In this document: one piece after another, positions 17,526 through 27,698 of the stretch
Numbering within the stretch: position 1 is the first letter of the stretch
Layout of the letters: every line of letters starts with the position of its first letter
Origin: Pleomorphomonas carboxyditropha
Lineage (GTDB): Bacteria > Pseudomonadota > Alphaproteobacteria > Rhizobiales > Pleomorphomonadaceae
Assembly (NCBI RefSeq): GCF_002770725.1
Contig: NZ_NQVN01000013.1
Span: forward strand, 1-64,000
Direction: 5' to 3'
DNA length: 64,000 nt
Position numbers and translations under genes: made by a program
The notes under the pieces: model-generated
The model's input: the letters and a program-made list of their open reading frames with translations, nothing else
Databases searched by the model: none
Told to the model about the DNA's origin: nothing

Positions 17526-18485
17526 TCAGTTGGCGGCGAAGATCTTGGCGATCTCGTCGAGGATTTCCTTGCGCTTGCCGTAGATGGCGGCGGTGTCGTA
17601 GTCCATCAGTTCGAGGTCGGAGATCAGCGGCCGGGCGGCGGGAACGTCGGTGCGGGCCGGCATCAGGAAGGTGTCGGCAACCAGCTTCTGTCCGGCGTCG
17701 GACAGCATGTAGTCGACGAACTTCTTGGCCTCGTCCTGGTTCTTCGACCAGTTGAGGATCATGGCCGGACGCGGCGCGACGACGGTGCCCGAGGCCGGGA
17801 AGATCATGTCGATGCTCTCGCCCTTGGCCTTGGAGCCGAAGGTGATGTAGTCGACGGCGCCGAACACGGCAGCCTTGGCGCCCTGCAGCACCGGGTTCAG
17901 CGCTTCGGCGTTGGCGCCGGCGATCGCCGCGTCGTTGGCCTTGAGGTCCTTGAACAGCTTGTAGTCGTCGGCGGCACCGAGGGCGGCGTCGAGCTCGAAG
18001 GCCGAGCCGGACTGCGCCGGATCCGGCAGGTTGACGAGGCCCTTGTACTCGGGCTTGGCGAGATCGGCCCACTCGGCCGGCTTCGGCGTGCCGGAGTTGG
18101 TGTTCCAGGCGATGCCGAGCGCCGAGACGCCCTGCGCCACGGTCGTGTCGTTCTTCAGGAAGGCGGGCACCTTCTCGGCGTTGGGGCTGCTGTAGGGCAC
18201 GAGCCAGCCGCGCTTGGCAAAGTCGGTGGCGGTGTCCCAGGAGGCCGAGATCAGCACGTCGACCACCGGATTGGCGGCCTCCGCCTCGATGCGGGCCATG
18301 ATCTTGCCGGTGGTCGCCTGGAAGACGTTGACCTTGATGCCGCTCTCGGCGGTGAAGCCCTCGGCCAGCTTGTCGATCAGGCTCTGGGGGCCGGCGGTGT
18401 AGACGGTGATGTCGGCATGGGCGACGCCGGCGCCAAGGATGGTGGCAAGAGCGCCGAAGGCGACGCTTTTCAATGATTTAAGCAT
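17526..18485 (-). CDS. Fe3+-type ABC transporter binding protein (AfuA-like)
   Basis: A 319-residue periplasmic protein with a Sec signal peptide (MLKSLKSVAFGALATILGAGVAHA). The mature part starts ITVYTAGPQSLIDKLAEGFTAESGIKVNVFQATTGKIMARIEAE, the pattern of the extracellular solute-binding family 1/6 to which ferric-ion binding proteins belong. VFGAVDYITFGSKAKGESIDMIFP lies where the ferric-binding tyrosine motif of FbpA is found, but the paired YY motif is not clear, so a non-iron ligand remains possible. It sits between the ATPase and permease genes of the same operon. Confidence 0.85.
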   Translation of the reverse strand: MLKSLKSVAFGALATILGAGVAHADITVYTAGPQSLIDKLAEGFTAESGIKVNVFQATTGKIMARIEAEAANPVVDVLISASWDTATDFAKRGWLVPYSSPNAEKVPAFLKNDTTVAQGVSALGIAWNTNSGTPKPAEWADLAKPEYKGLVNLPDPAQSGSAFELDAALGAADDYKLFKDLKANDAAIAGANAEALNPVLQGAKAAVFGAVDYITFGSKAKGESIDMIFPASGTVVAPRPAMILNWSKNQDEAKKFVDYMLSDAGQKLVADTFLMPARTDVPAARPLISDLELMDYDTAAIYGKRKEILDEIAKIFAAN

Positions 18486-18500
18486 GTCTGGTCCTCTCCT

Positions 18501-19580
18501 CTATGAAACGCGCCCGGCCGGCGGAAAGACGTGGATACGGTCCGGGTCGATGGAAAGACGGATGCTGTCGCCCGGCTTCAGCCGGACCTGGCTCAGCACC
18601 TGAAGCTCGACGCCGGCGAGCCCTTCGGGGGCCACCGCCGCCAGATGTCCGTCGCCGCGGAACTGCGTGCGCAGCACCGTGGCGGCAATGCCCGTCCCGG
18701 CGAGCGAAACCGCTGCCGTCGGGATCAGCACGCGGGCCGGGCCGCTACCGGCCGGCCGGCGCAACGGCAGCTCGACCGGGCTGCCAGCAAAGCGCCACCG
18801 GTCATCCCAAGGCTCGACCTCGGCGGTGCCTCCGAGACGCAGGAAGTCGGCGACTTCCGGCGCGGCGGGCGTCGCGACCAGCCTGTCGGGCGAGGCCAGC
18901 TGGACGATGCGGCCGCCGCGCATCACCGCCACCTCGTCGGCGAGCGTCAGCGCCTCGGCGTGATCGTGGGTGACGTAGACGGCGGTGAGCGCCAGCGCGG
19001 CGATGAGCGCAGCGAGCTCGCCCACCATGGTCTCGCGCAGCTCGCGGTCGAGGTTGCTGAGCGGCTCGTCGAACAGGATGAGCTGCGGTTCGGCGACGAT
19101 GGCGCGGGCGATGGCGACCCGCTGCTGCTGGCCGCCCGACAATTCGCCCGGCCGCCGGTCGGCAAAGCCGGCGAGGCCGACGCGGTCGAGCGCCTGGAGC
19201 GTGCGCTGCCGCCGCCCGGCGCGAGGGACACCGCGCATCTGGAGCGGGAAGGCGACGTTGCCGGCCACCGTCATGTGCGGCCACAGCGCGTAATCCTGGA
19301 AGACCATGCCGAGGTTGCGCTTTTCCGGCGGCACAAAGGCGCCGGAGGCGGCGTCGGCCACCGTGCGGCCGGCGATCGCCACCCTGCCCCGCGTCGGCCC
19401 GAGCAGGCCGGCGATGAGACGCAGCAGCGTCGTCTTGCCGCAACCCGACGGCCCCAGCAGCGCCAGCGTCCGGCCGCGGGCAAGCGTCAGGTCGATGCCG
19501 TCGAGCACGACGGTCTCGCCGAAATGGAGCTTGAGCGCGGACGTCGAGACGGCCTCGGCTGCGGATGGGTCGTGGAGCAT
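18501..19580 (-). CDS. Fe3+-type ABC transporter ATPase
   Basis: A 359-residue ABC ATPase of the FbpC/PotA class. Walker [15 protein letters not shown] is near residues 41-54, the signature is [15 protein letters not shown], Walker [13 protein letters not shown], and the switch His lies in [13 protein letters not shown]-terminal TOBE-like domain (about 270-355) is present, as is usual for this group. It is the first gene of the three-gene operon on the - strand, 15 bases before the binding protein gene. No Fur-box-like sequence was recognised in the 299-base gap upstream (19581-19879). Confidence 0.92.
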   Translation of the reverse strand: MLHDPSAAEAVSTSALKLHFGETVVLDGIDLTLARGRTLALLGPSGCGKTTLLRLIAGLLGPTRGRVAIAGRTVADAASGAFVPPEKRNLGMVFQDYALWPHMTVAGNVAFPLQMRGVPRAGRRQRTLQALDRVGLAGFADRRPGELSGGQQQRVAIARAIVAEPQLILFDEPLSNLDRELRETMVGELAALIAALALTAVYVTHDHAEALTLADEVAVMRGGRIVQLASPDRLVATPAAPEVADFLRLGGTAEVEPWDDRWRFAGSPVELPLRRPAGSGPARVLIPTAAVSLAGTGIAATVLRTQFRGDGHLAAVAPEGLAGVELQVLSQVRLKPGDSIRLSIDPDRIHVFPPAGRVS

Positions 19581-19879
19581 CGAAACGATTTTCGACAGAG
19601 CGAGATCCGAGCCTGACTATTGCCTGCCCATGACAGGGATGTGACGGCACCGGCACGCCGCTGCGGGAAGCCTGCGCAGCTATCGAATGCGGACCACGCA
19701 CGGGTCGGAGAAAACGGTACACCCTCAAAACCGGGGATTAAACAACCATGTCCGGGCAGACGACGGCCGCTACGACGGCGCTTTCGTTGACCATCTGCCG
19801 CCAGAAAGTGTTGGAGCCCGGCTGCCCTCGATTCCGGCCATTGACAAGTTTGGCCTCTCGTCGCGATCGCAGGAAAAAG

Positions 19880-22800
19880 TCAGCGCGGCCGCTGTCCAAT
19901 ATTGACTTCCCCTAAATTGCGGAACGCCACTGAAAGCATCAGCTTGATCCTATTGAGCTGATTGACGGCGGACGAACCAGCATCATAGTCGATTGCGGCA
20001 ATGTTGGTGTTCGGATACCGCGCCTTCAGCGCTTTCATGACGCCCTTGCCAACGACATGGTTGGGCAGGCAGGCGAATGGTTGCATGCAAATGATGTTTG
20101 GCACGCCATGCCCGATCAACTCGACCATTTCGGCCGGGAGGAGCCAGCCTTCGCCGGCCTGGTTGCCGCGCGCCAGGAGCGGCTCCGCGCCAAGTGCCAA
20201 CTGGTCGACCGAGCTTGGCGCATCAAAACGCCGGCTCCGCAACAATGCCTTGCGCATGTCTTTGCGGTAGAATTCCAGCAGTCTGATCATGGCGTTGCCT
20301 GCCACGGCGGCCAGTCTGCCCTTGGAGAGGCAGGCATGGTTGTAGCTATAGTCATAGGCACAGTATTGGAGGAAATCCATCAAGCCCAACATCACGGCTT
20401 CGCCGCCTTCCTGCTCGATCAGCTTGATGATGTCGTTGTTGGCGCCAGGATGGAACTTGACCAGAATCTCCCCAACCAACCCAATCCGGGGTTTGTGCAC
20501 GCCGGTCAGTTCGAGAGTGTCGAAATCATCAACGATGGCATGGACGTTCTTCCTGAAGCCTGCGAAATCACCTTGGCAAACCGCGCTTTTGCAGCGTCCG
20601 ACCCAGCTTTGGTACAGGGCTTCCGCTGCGCCCGGCGCTTTTTCGTAGGGGCGGGTCCGCAGCAGCGTCTGCAACAACAAGTCGCCATAGACGACGCCCA
20701 TGAGGAGACGGCTGAGCATCGGCAGGGTCAGGTGAAAGCCGCTGGCCTTTTCCATGCCGAGCGCGTTCAGCGAGATCACCGGCACATTCGGAAAGCCGCT
20801 GTCATGCAACGCCTTGCGCAGGTAGCTGATGTAGTTGGTCGCCCGACAGCACCCTCCGGTCTGGGAAATCATCACCGCGGTTCTGTCCGGGTCGTATTCG
20901 CCGGAGCGCAGCGCCGCGATGATCTGGCCGACGACGATGATCGCCGGATAGCAGGCATCGTTGTTGACGTAGCGCAGGCCCTCGTCGACCGTACCAGCGG
21001 TGACATCGCCCAGGATTTTCAGATTGTACCCGATCGCCTGAAGGGCCGGTTCGAAGAACTGGAAATGCACCGGCGACATCTGCGGCGCGATGATGGTGTA
21101 GTCCTTGCGCATTTCCCTGGTGAAGGCGACGCGCCCATACGCGCGAGGGTGCGCGCCGGGATGCGGGGAAGGAGGATCGTGACGGCCCCGTTCCGCCAGG
21201 GAGGCCCGCAGCGAGCGGATGCGGATGCGCGCCGCGCCGAGATTGTTGCCCTCGTCGATCTTGATGCCGGTGTAGATCCTGCCGTGCGCCTCCAGGATTT
21301 CCTGGACCTGGTCCGTGGTGATCGAGTCCAGGCCGCAGCCGAATGAATTCATATGGACGACGTCGAGGTTCCCGTTGGCGGCGGCATAGGCGGCGGCGCG
21401 ATAGAGCCGGCTGTGGTAGGTCCATTGGTCGACGACGCGCAGGGGCGGCTCGATCTTGCCCAGGTGGGCAACGGAATCCTCGGTCAGGACCGCCATGCCG
21501 AGCGAGGTGACGATCTGCGGAATGCCGTGATGGATTTCCGGATCGACATGGTAGGGCCGCCCGGCGAGGACGATGCCGTGCCCGCCGTTGAGGCGCAGCG
21601 CCTCGAGCGTCTCCTGGCCCTTCTGCCGGATGTCCCGCTTGAACCGCTCCTGCTCTGCCCAGCCGGCATCCAGGGCCCGGCGGACGTCTTCCGGCGCGAC
21701 GCCCAGCGGTGCAAATTCCTCGGTCAGGCGCCGGCCGAGCCTGTCACGGTTCTCCAGCGACAGGAACGGCTGGACCAGCGTTACGTCCCGCTCGGCAAGC
21801 AGATCGATGTTGTTGCGGATCAACTCGGGATAGGACGTGACGATCGGGCAATTGAAGTGATTGTGGCTGTCGGCGAATTCTCGGCGCTCGTAAGGCACGC
21901 ACGGATAGAAAATGGTCGTCAGGCCCTGCCGGACCAGGTCGATGACGTGACCGTTGGCGAGCTTGGCCGGATAGCAGATCGAATCCGACGGCAGGGTGTC
22001 CAGGCCCTGTTCCAGCAGCGCTTTCGATGATGGCGACGACAGGATGACGCGGAAGCCCAGTCCGGTCAGGAACGTGAACCAGAGCGGGTAGTTCTCGAAG
22101 AGATTGAGCGCCCGCGGCACGCCGATGGCGCCGCGGGGCGCCTGCGCTTCACCGAGCGGCGCATAGTCGAAGACGCGCTGGTACTTGTAGGCATAGAGAT
22201 CGATGACGTCGTTGCCGGCCCGTTTGCCGCCCAGCCCGCGCTCGCAGCGATTGCCGGTGACGAAACGGCGCCCATCGGAGAAGCGGTTTATGGTCATCGG
22301 GCAGGTGTTGGGACAGGCCCGGCAGCGCGTCATCGAGTGCCGGACCGAGAACTGCTCGACGGCCTTCGCATCCAGCATCGCGCTTTTCCGGCCGCCTTGC
22401 CAACGCTCCTTGGCGATGAGCGCCGAGCCGAAGGCGCCCATCAGTCCGGCAATGTCCGGACGGACCGCCTCCCGCCCGGCGACCAGTTCGAAGGCGCGCA
22501 GCACCGCGTCGTTGCAGAACGTCCCTCCCTGGACAATGATCTTCCGGCCCAGATCTTCCGGTTTCCTGACCTTGATGACCTTGATCAGCGCGTTCTTGAT
22601 GACCGCGTAGGACAGGCCGGCGGCGATGTCGCCGATCGAGGCGCCTTCCTTTTGTGCCTGCTTGACGCTGGAATTCATGAAGACCGTGCAGCGCGACCCG
22701 AGGTCGGGCGGGGCCCTCGCCTCCAAGGCCGCCCTGGCGAAATCCGTGACCGACATCTTCAGCGACCGGGCAAAGGTTTCGATGAACGAGCCGCAGCCCG

Positions 22801-24199
22801 AAGAGCAGGCTTCGTTGAGCAGGATGCTGTCGATGACGCCGTTCCTGATGCGCAGGCACTTCATGTCCTGGCCGCCGATGTCGAGAATGAAGTCGACGCC
22901 GGGGAGGAAGTGGTTGGCCGCCTTGTAATGGGCGATGGTTTCGACTTCCGAGAAGTCCATCCTGTAGGCTTCGCGGATCAAGGCCTCGCCGTAACCCGTC
23001 ACCGACGAGGCGGCGATTTCCGCGCCTTCCGGCAATACGGCATAAATTTCACCGAGGATATGACCGACGATCTTCAGCGGATCGCCTTCGTTGCCGCGGT
23101 AATAGCTGTAGAGCAACTGGCCGTCTTCGCCGATCAGCACGGCCTTGGTCGTGGTCGAGCCGCCGTCGATGCCGAGGAACGCCGCACCGCGATATCCTGT
23201 CAGGTCGGCGCGTGCGACACAGGCGCGCCGATGACGTTCTTCAAAGGTTTGCCGCTCTTCCTCACTGGAGAACAGAGCGGGCAGAGCGGAGCGTTGCTGC
23301 CGCGGACCCATCCCCGTCAGCTTGCCGAAAGCGCGCAGGAGCGCATCCAGCGTCACTTGCCGCTTACGATCGCCATGCAGCGCCGCCCCCATCGCGACGA
23401 ACAGCTCGCTGTCCGGGGGAGAGACGATATCCTCCGGCGTCAGATGAAGCGTCTCGACGAAGCGCTGCTTCAGCTCGGGGAGGAATGTCAGCGGACCGCC
23501 GAGAAAGGCCACCTTGCCGCGGATCTTGCGGCCGCAGGCCAGACCGCTGATCGACTGGTGCGCAACGGCCTGCAGCACCGACAGGGCGATATCCTGCCGG
23601 GAAGCCCCCTCGTTGAGCAGCGACTGCACGTCCGTCTTGGCAAAGACGCCGCAACGGGCGGCGATCGGGTAGAGGCTCACGGCATTTCCGGCCAAGTCGT
23701 TGAGGCCGCGGGCATCGGTCTGCAGCAGACTGGCCATTTGGTCGATGAAGGCGCCGGTGCCGCCGGCGCAAGAACCGTTCATTCGCTGTTCGATGCCGTC
23801 GGTAAAAAAGGTGATCTTAGCGTCCTCACCGCCGAGTTCGATCGACACGTCGGTCTCCGGCGCGAAGGTCTCAACCGCCTTGGCGCAGGCGATGACTTCC
23901 TGCACGAAGGGGAAGCCGATGGTTTCCGCGACTCCCATGCCACCGGAGCCGGTAATCATCAGCGCCAATGGCAGATTGCCGGGAACCGTATTGCTGCCCT
24001 GCAAACAAGAAAGACAGTACACAATAGATTGAGCGATATCCGAATAATGTCTTGTATATGTTTTATACAGAATGTTTTCATTATTGCCGATCACAACAAG
24101 CTTGGTGGTTGTGGAACCGATGTCTACTCCAACTCTAAGGCAATCTGGATAGCAGCCGGTGGACCTTACATCGAGGGGCAGAGGAGCTATATTGTACAT
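19880..24199 (-). CDS. Giant tandem acyl-CoA dehydratase activase-related protein
   Basis: A 1439-residue protein joining two ASKHA-type activase domains to a C-terminal region related to 2-hydroxyacyl-CoA dehydratase subunits (DUF2229/HGD-D type). Each activase half has the ATP motif (DIGSTTTK at 26-33; DGGSTTTK at about 345-352), the phosphate-2 motif ([16 protein letters not shown]) and the two cysteines that bridge a [4Fe-4S] cluster in known activases (Cys144 and Cys183; Cys465 or Cys469 and Cys504). A CxxCxxxC segment follows (626-633). Known activases pump a low-potential electron into dehydratases, benzoyl-CoA reductase or double-cubane proteins. No separate partner subunit is present nearby. 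An upstream TTG exists, but GGGGAGGG before the ATG at 24199 sets the start. Its substrate is unknown. Confidence 0.85.
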   Translation of the reverse strand: MYNIAPLPLDVRSTGCYPDCLRVGVDIGSTTTKLVVIGNNENILYKTYTRHYSDIAQSIVYCLSCLQGSNTVPGNLPLALMITGSGGMGVAETIGFPFVQEVIACAKAVETFAPETDVSIELGGEDAKITFFTDGIEQRMNGSCAGGTGAFIDQMASLLQTDARGLNDLAGNAVSLYPIAARCGVFAKTDVQSLLNEGASRQDIALSVLQAVAHQSISGLACGRKIRGKVAFLGGPLTFLPELKQRFVETLHLTPEDIVSPPDSELFVAMGAALHGDRKRQVTLDALLRAFGKLTGMGPRQQRSALPALFSSEEERQTFEERHRRACVARADLTGYRGAAFLGIDGGSTTTKAVLIGEDGQLLYSYYRGNEGDPLKIVGHILGEIYAVLPEGAEIAASSVTGYGEALIREAYRMDFSEVETIAHYKAANHFLPGVDFILDIGGQDMKCLRIRNGVIDSILLNEACSSGCGSFIETFARSLKMSVTDFARAALEARAPPDLGSRCTVFMNSSVKQAQKEGASIGDIAAGLSYAVIKNALIKVIKVRKPEDLGRKIIVQGGTFCNDAVLRAFELVAGREAVRPDIAGLMGAFGSALIAKERWQGGRKSAMLDAKAVEQFSVRHSMTRCRACPNTCPMTINRFSDGRRFVTGNRCERGLGGKRAGNDVIDLYAYKYQRVFDYAPLGEAQAPRGAIGVPRALNLFENYPLWFTFLTGLGFRVILSSPSSKALLEQGLDTLPSDSICYPAKLANGHVIDLVRQGLTTIFYPCVPYERREFADSHNHFNCPIVTSYPELIRNNIDLLAERDVTLVQPFLSLENRDRLGRRLTEEFAPLGVAPEDVRRALDAGWAEQERFKRDIRQKGQETLEALRLNGGHGIVLAGRPYHVDPEIHHGIPQIVTSLGMAVLTEDSVAHLGKIEPPLRVVDQWTYHSRLYRAAAYAAANGNLDVVHMNSFGCGLDSITTDQVQEILEAHGRIYTGIKIDEGNNLGAARIRIRSLRASLAERGRHDPPSPHPGAHPRAYGRVAFTREMRKDYTIIAPQMSPVHFQFFEPALQAIGYNLKILGDVTAGTVDEGLRYVNNDACYPAIIVVGQIIAALRSGEYDPDRTAVMISQTGGCCRATNYISYLRKALHDSGFPNVPVISLNALGMEKASGFHLTLPMLSRLLMGVVYGDLLLQTLLRTRPYEKAPGAAEALYQSWVGRCKSAVCQGDFAGFRKNVHAIVDDFDTLELTGVHKPRIGLVGEILVKFHPGANNDIIKLIEQEGGEAVMLGLMDFLQYCAYDYSYNHACLSKGRLAAVAGNAMIRLLEFYRKDMRKALLRSRRFDAPSSVDQLALGAEPLLARGNQAGEGWLLPAEMVELIGHGVPNIICMQPFACLPNHVVGKGVMKALKARYPNTNIAAIDYDAGSSAVNQLNRIKLMLSVAFRNLGEVNIGQRPR

Positions 24200-24293
24200 A
24201 TATCCAGCCCTCCCCAAATTCAGGCGCCAGTCACCCGCTATCCATGGAAAACCATCCAGTTACATCCCGCTTGTCCCGGGTTCTCTTGCCTGC

Positions 24294-24974
24294 TCAACCC
24301 AGAGCAGGAGACGTTTTCACGAGGGCTTTACAACCATAAGCGCGGAGAAACGTTGTCACGGCAGAGGAGACCCATTGGTCGATCTGCTCCGGCGATGGAC
24401 GGGCCTCGGGATGCATCAGGTAGTGCATTTGCGGCTCGCTACGGACCAGTCCTGCAAAAACCTGCGCTGCCGCTTCGATACCGATCGTGGTCAGCTCCAC
24501 ATCTCCCGTCGCGGCGGCTCTGGCGAGATGTTCCGACGCTCGATCTATAACGACACGTGGCCCACCCCGATAAAAAGCATGCGCCAATTGAGGAAATCGC
24601 GGCGCCTCTGCCACCACGATCCGGAAAAGCGCCAGCCCATCGGAAGATATGACGGTCTTGAGATAGGCGCGGCCGAACTCCGTGAGCGTCTGGCGGAAAT
24701 TGCCCGGAACAAACGCGATGTCATCGAGTCCGTTCGCAAACCATTCGCATCTCGACTCAATCACCGCGACAAAGAGCGCCTCTTTGTTTGGGTAATGCGC
24801 ATAGACCGTAGCCTTGGAGACGCCGGCCTCTCGCTGGATCATGTCGGTCGTTGCGGCACTGAAGCCGTAAGTCAGAAATATCTTGTTTGCGGCTTGCAGC
24901 ACCGCATCCGCCTTGCTGGACAGCGGATGCGCCTCGAGGCTGCGTGATGCTGGATCCGGCGAGGATTGGGTCAT
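24294..24974 (-). CDS. TetR-family transcriptional regulator
   Basis: A 226-residue TetR/AcrR regulator. The DNA-binding helix-turn-helix is ADAVLQAANKIFLTYGFSAATTDMIQREAGVSKATVYAHYPNKEALF, and the C-terminal ligand domain resembles the AefR-like group. The open frame extends 65 codons upstream, but the added residues do not look like TetR, and ATG at 24974 gives a normal length. A palindrome (ACCGATCGGT) sits seven bases before this start and a longer form lies at 25100-25119, so the gene probably represses itself. Its other targets are unknown; the giant activase gene lies directly downstream on the same strand. Confidence 0.88.
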   Translation of the reverse strand: MTQSSPDPASRSLEAHPLSSKADAVLQAANKIFLTYGFSAATTDMIQREAGVSKATVYAHYPNKEALFVAVIESRCEWFANGLDDIAFVPGNFRQTLTEFGRAYLKTVISSDGLALFRIVVAEAPRFPQLAHAFYRGGPRVVIDRASEHLARAAATGDVELTTIGIEAAAQVFAGLVRSEPQMHYLMHPEARPSPEQIDQWVSSAVTTFLRAYGCKALVKTSPALG

Positions 24975-24980
24975 AAGAAA

Positions 24981-24990
24981 ACCGATCGGT
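24981..24990. promoter_or_regulatory. Candidate TetR operator, proximal
   Basis: The perfect palindrome ACCGATCGGT, followed by TCA, overlaps the ribosome-binding region of the TetR gene. The same 13 bases recur at the distal site. Confidence 0.6.
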
Positions 24991-25099
24991 TCACCTCGCC
25001 TCATGCCGGCGAGATTGTGAATGATACTAGCACAATTTGCTGCTTTTGAAAGAAATTTTTGAGCCCTATCTATTAGCTCGATATTCCGATCACCGACGA

Positions 25100-25119
25100 A
25101 CTGTACCGATCGGTTCAGT
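25100..25119. promoter_or_regulatory. Candidate TetR operator, distal
   Basis: A 20-bp near-perfect palindrome (18 of 20 positions symmetric) centred on ACCGATCGGT, 126 bases upstream of the TetR start. TetR dimers bind palindromes of this size, and the shared core with 24981-24990 supports autoregulation. Confidence 0.65.
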
Positions 25120-25196
25120 CTAGTTGCCGTGTCAAGAAAGCGCACTCTTGCAAGCCGATGCATGTTCACGCGGATATGACCTGATCAATGAGCCAG

Positions 25197-25439
25197 CTAG
25201 GCCGCGCACAGACAGGAAGCACACGACTTTGCCCCGGCGTCAGAGTGGCAAACGAATGTGTCGGCGCGGCGTGCCAACACCTCCTGGAGGCGCTGGGCGT
25301 GCGGCTTCTGTGCCAGCGCGAGCCAGTAGGTTCTTACACTTACCAACTCGCCGCTCGACGGCAACGGCCGGATAATGCCCGGTTGGCTACAAACGAGGGG
25401 GGACAGCCGCGGACACGAAATGGTGCGGCTTGCCGCCAA
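25197..25439 (-). pseudogene. Possible LysR-family C-terminal remnant
   Basis: This - strand frame reads PRLSPLVCSQPGIIRPLP, then ELVSVRTYWLAL and RLQEVLARRAD, which is like the last 45 residues of a LysR effector domain. No helix-turn-helix or other LysR part is present upstream in any frame, so it would be a decayed fragment. The similarity is by eye and short, so this may also be chance. Confidence 0.3.
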
Positions 25440-25604
25440 ATCCGGCCGATTTCCCGATCGGCGGGATTCGCAGCACAGCCTGACGGTTGCGCCAAGGTAA
25501 TTAGAATAGTTTTTTTGTAGATTATATGGACAACCGACACCCCCGGATTATCCTTCCGGTTGACGGGCCGTGGCGTGACACGGCGGCAAACGGGAGTACG
25601 GGGC

Positions 25605-26645
25605 ATGGCGGATATTTCGACCAATCTGGCGGCGGCGCGACCTTCGCGGCGCGACCTCCTGAAGCGGACGGCGGTCGGCGCCGGCGTCGTCGCCCTCGGC
25701 GCGGCGGCCGGCGGCCGGCTGTTCACGCCGGCCATCGCGGCGCCGCCGACCAAGATCCGCCTCGCCTGGACGGAAGTGGCGGCCTGCCACTCGCCGCTCG
25801 GCTTCGGCGTCGCCAAGGGCATCTACGCCAAGCACAACGTCGACGTCGAGCTGTTCTACCAGGGGCAGAGCGGCCAGACGCTGATCCAGGCGCTGGCCAC
25901 CGGCAAGGCCGACGCCGGCGCCGGCCTGGTCGGCGACTGGCTGAAGCCGCTGGAGCAGGGCTTCGACGTCAAGCTGTTCGTCGGCTCGCACGGCGGCTGC
26001 CTGCGCCTGCTCGCGCCGGAGGCGTCCGGCATCAAAACGCTGGCCGACGTCAAGGGCAAGACCATCTCGGTCGCCGGCCTCGGCACCTCGCCGCACCTGC
26101 AGTTCCAGGTGGCGCTCGCCAAGGCGGGCGTCGACGTGCAGAACGACATCACCTGGAAGGTGGTGCCCTTCGAGCTGGTGGGCGACGCCGTGGTGAAGGG
26201 CGAGGCCGACGCCGTCGCCCACCTCGACCCCTGGGCCTACTCGATCCAGAAACAGCACGGCTTCAACCTGATCGCCGACAGCCAGACCGGCTATTTCGAC
26301 GGCCGCGTCTGCTGCGTGCTCGGCGCCAACGGCCCGTTCCTCAACGACAACAAGGACGCCATCCGCCGGCTGGCCGAGGGCAACATCGAGCTGCACGAAT
26401 ACACCGCCGCCCATCCCGACGAAGTGGCGGCCTGGTATCTCGAAAACCTCAAGCCGGCCGGGCTCGACCTTCAGAGCCTCACCGAGATCATCGGCCATCT
26501 CGTCACCCACAACCATCCGGTCGGCGCCGATCTCGTCGAGCAGGTGCGGCGCGGCGCCGACGACCTGAAGTTCGTCAACGTGCTCGATCCGACCACCGAT
26601 CCCAGGGAACTGGCCGAACGGGTGACGGTCAACATCCTCGCCTGA
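25605..26645 (+). CDS. NitT/TauT-type ABC transporter binding protein with Tat-like signal
   Basis: A 346-residue substrate-binding protein of the nitrate/sulfonate/taurine family. The N-terminus carries a twin-arginine signal (SRRDLLKRTAVGAGVVALGAAAGG) rather than a simple Sec peptide. The mature protein has VEVELFYQGQSGQTLIQALATGKADAGAGL-like binding-loop features and a KTLADVKGKTISVAGLGTSPHLQ strand, as in SsuA/TauA. Start: ATG at 25605 with GGGAG upstream; an upstream in-frame codon at 25560 has no such site. It opens an operon with permease, ATPase, a small membrane protein and O-acetylhomoserine sulfhydrylase, so the cargo is probably an organosulfur compound. Confidence 0.88.
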   Translation: MADISTNLAAARPSRRDLLKRTAVGAGVVALGAAAGGRLFTPAIAAPPTKIRLAWTEVAACHSPLGFGVAKGIYAKHNVDVELFYQGQSGQTLIQALATGKADAGAGLVGDWLKPLEQGFDVKLFVGSHGGCLRLLAPEASGIKTLADVKGKTISVAGLGTSPHLQFQVALAKAGVDVQNDITWKVVPFELVGDAVVKGEADAVAHLDPWAYSIQKQHGFNLIADSQTGYFDGRVCCVLGANGPFLNDNKDAIRRLAEGNIELHEYTAAHPDEVAAWYLENLKPAGLDLQSLTEIIGHLVTHNHPVGADLVEQVRRGADDLKFVNVLDPTTDPRELAERVTVNILA

Positions 26646-26699
26646 CGACGGACGGCGGCCCGAGAGCCGCCTTCCTCTTTTTTTGCCGGGAGTATTGTC

Positions 26700-27698
26700 G
26701 TGAGCGATCTGGCTCAAACCGCTGGTGACGGCGTCGTCTCGACGTCGGTGCCGTCCTTTTCCATCTGGCACCAGGGCCTGGTGGCGGCCGTCTTCTGGCT
26801 GCTGACGGCCGCCGTCACCTGGGGCCTGCCGGACGTGCTTCCCTGGGGCAGCGCCGGGCTGTTCGCGGCGATCACGGCGACGGGCGGCGTGCTGCTGCTG
26901 GCGCTGGCGCTGACCCTTCACCGCCTCGGCGCCTTCGGCCGCCGCATCGCCTTCTGGGGGCCGTGGCTGATCGCCGTCGGCGTGTGGTTCCTGGTCTGGG
27001 AATACACCACCGCCAAGACCGGCTGGCTGCCGAAGCCGTTCTTCTCGCCGCCGCACGGCCTGCTGCAGGTCTACGTCACCGACTGGTCGCGCCTCCTGCT
27101 CTGCATCGGCTATTCGCTGCGCCTCTGGGGCCTCGGCTTCTTCTCGGGCATCACCGTCGGCTTTACGATCGGCGTGGCGCTCGGCTGGTCGGCCCGCTTC
27201 AACTACTGGGGCATGCCGATCCTGAAGCTGATCGGTCCGGTGCCCGCCACCGCCTGGATCCCGGCCACCTTCTACTTCTTCCCCACCACCTTCCACGCCT
27301 CGGTCTTTCTGGTGGCGCTGTCCTGCGGCATCCCGGTGGCCATTCTCACCGCCGCCGGCGTGTCGCAGGTCAACCGCGCCTACTACGACGTGGCGCGGAC
27401 GCTCGGCGCCAACGACCGTTTCCTGGTGCTGAAGGTCGCCGTACCGGCCGCCCTCAACCACGTGTTCGTCGGCCTGTTCATGGGCCTCTACTATTCGTTC
27501 GCCGTGCTGGTGGTGGCCGAGATGCTGGGCGCCAAATACGGCCTCGGCTGGTACATCGCCTTCCAGAGCGCCTATTCGGCCTACGCCAACGTCTACGCCA
27601 CCATCGTCATCATGGCGATCCTGTGCTCCGGCCTCGTCAAGCTGCTGTTCGTGGCGCGCGACCGGCTGCTCGTCTGGCAGGAAAGGGGGCTGATCTGA
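26700..27698 (+). CDS. NitT/TauT-type ABC transporter permease
   Basis: A 332-residue inner-membrane permease starting at GTG. It has two extra N-terminal hydrophobic segments (about residues 20-75) before the normal SsuC/TauC-like part, which starts near WGPWLIAVGVWFLVWEY. The EAA loop is VARTLGANDRFLVLKVAVPAALNHVFVGLFMG. The extended N-terminus makes it longer than the usual 250-280 residues. The stop overlaps the start of the ATPase gene (TGATG), which shows translational coupling. It forms the membrane channel for the binding protein at 25605. Confidence 0.9.
   Translation: MSDLAQTAGDGVVSTSVPSFSIWHQGLVAAVFWLLTAAVTWGLPDVLPWGSAGLFAAITATGGVLLLALALTLHRLGAFGRRIAFWGPWLIAVGVWFLVWEYTTAKTGWLPKPFFSPPHGLLQVYVTDWSRLLLCIGYSLRLWGLGFFSGITVGFTIGVALGWSARFNYWGMPILKLIGPVPATAWIPATFYFFPTTFHASVFLVALSCGIPVAILTAAGVSQVNRAYYDVARTLGANDRFLVLKVAVPAALNHVFVGLFMGLYYSFAVLVVAEMLGAKYGLGWYIAFQSAYSAYANVYATIVIMAILCSGLVKLLFVARDRLLVWQERGLI

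Noticed and set aside
25440-25604. SAM riboswitch before the organosulfur importer
   Set aside because: Looked for SAM-II-like conserved bases here and before the met and mar operons; none recognised. A covariance search would decide.
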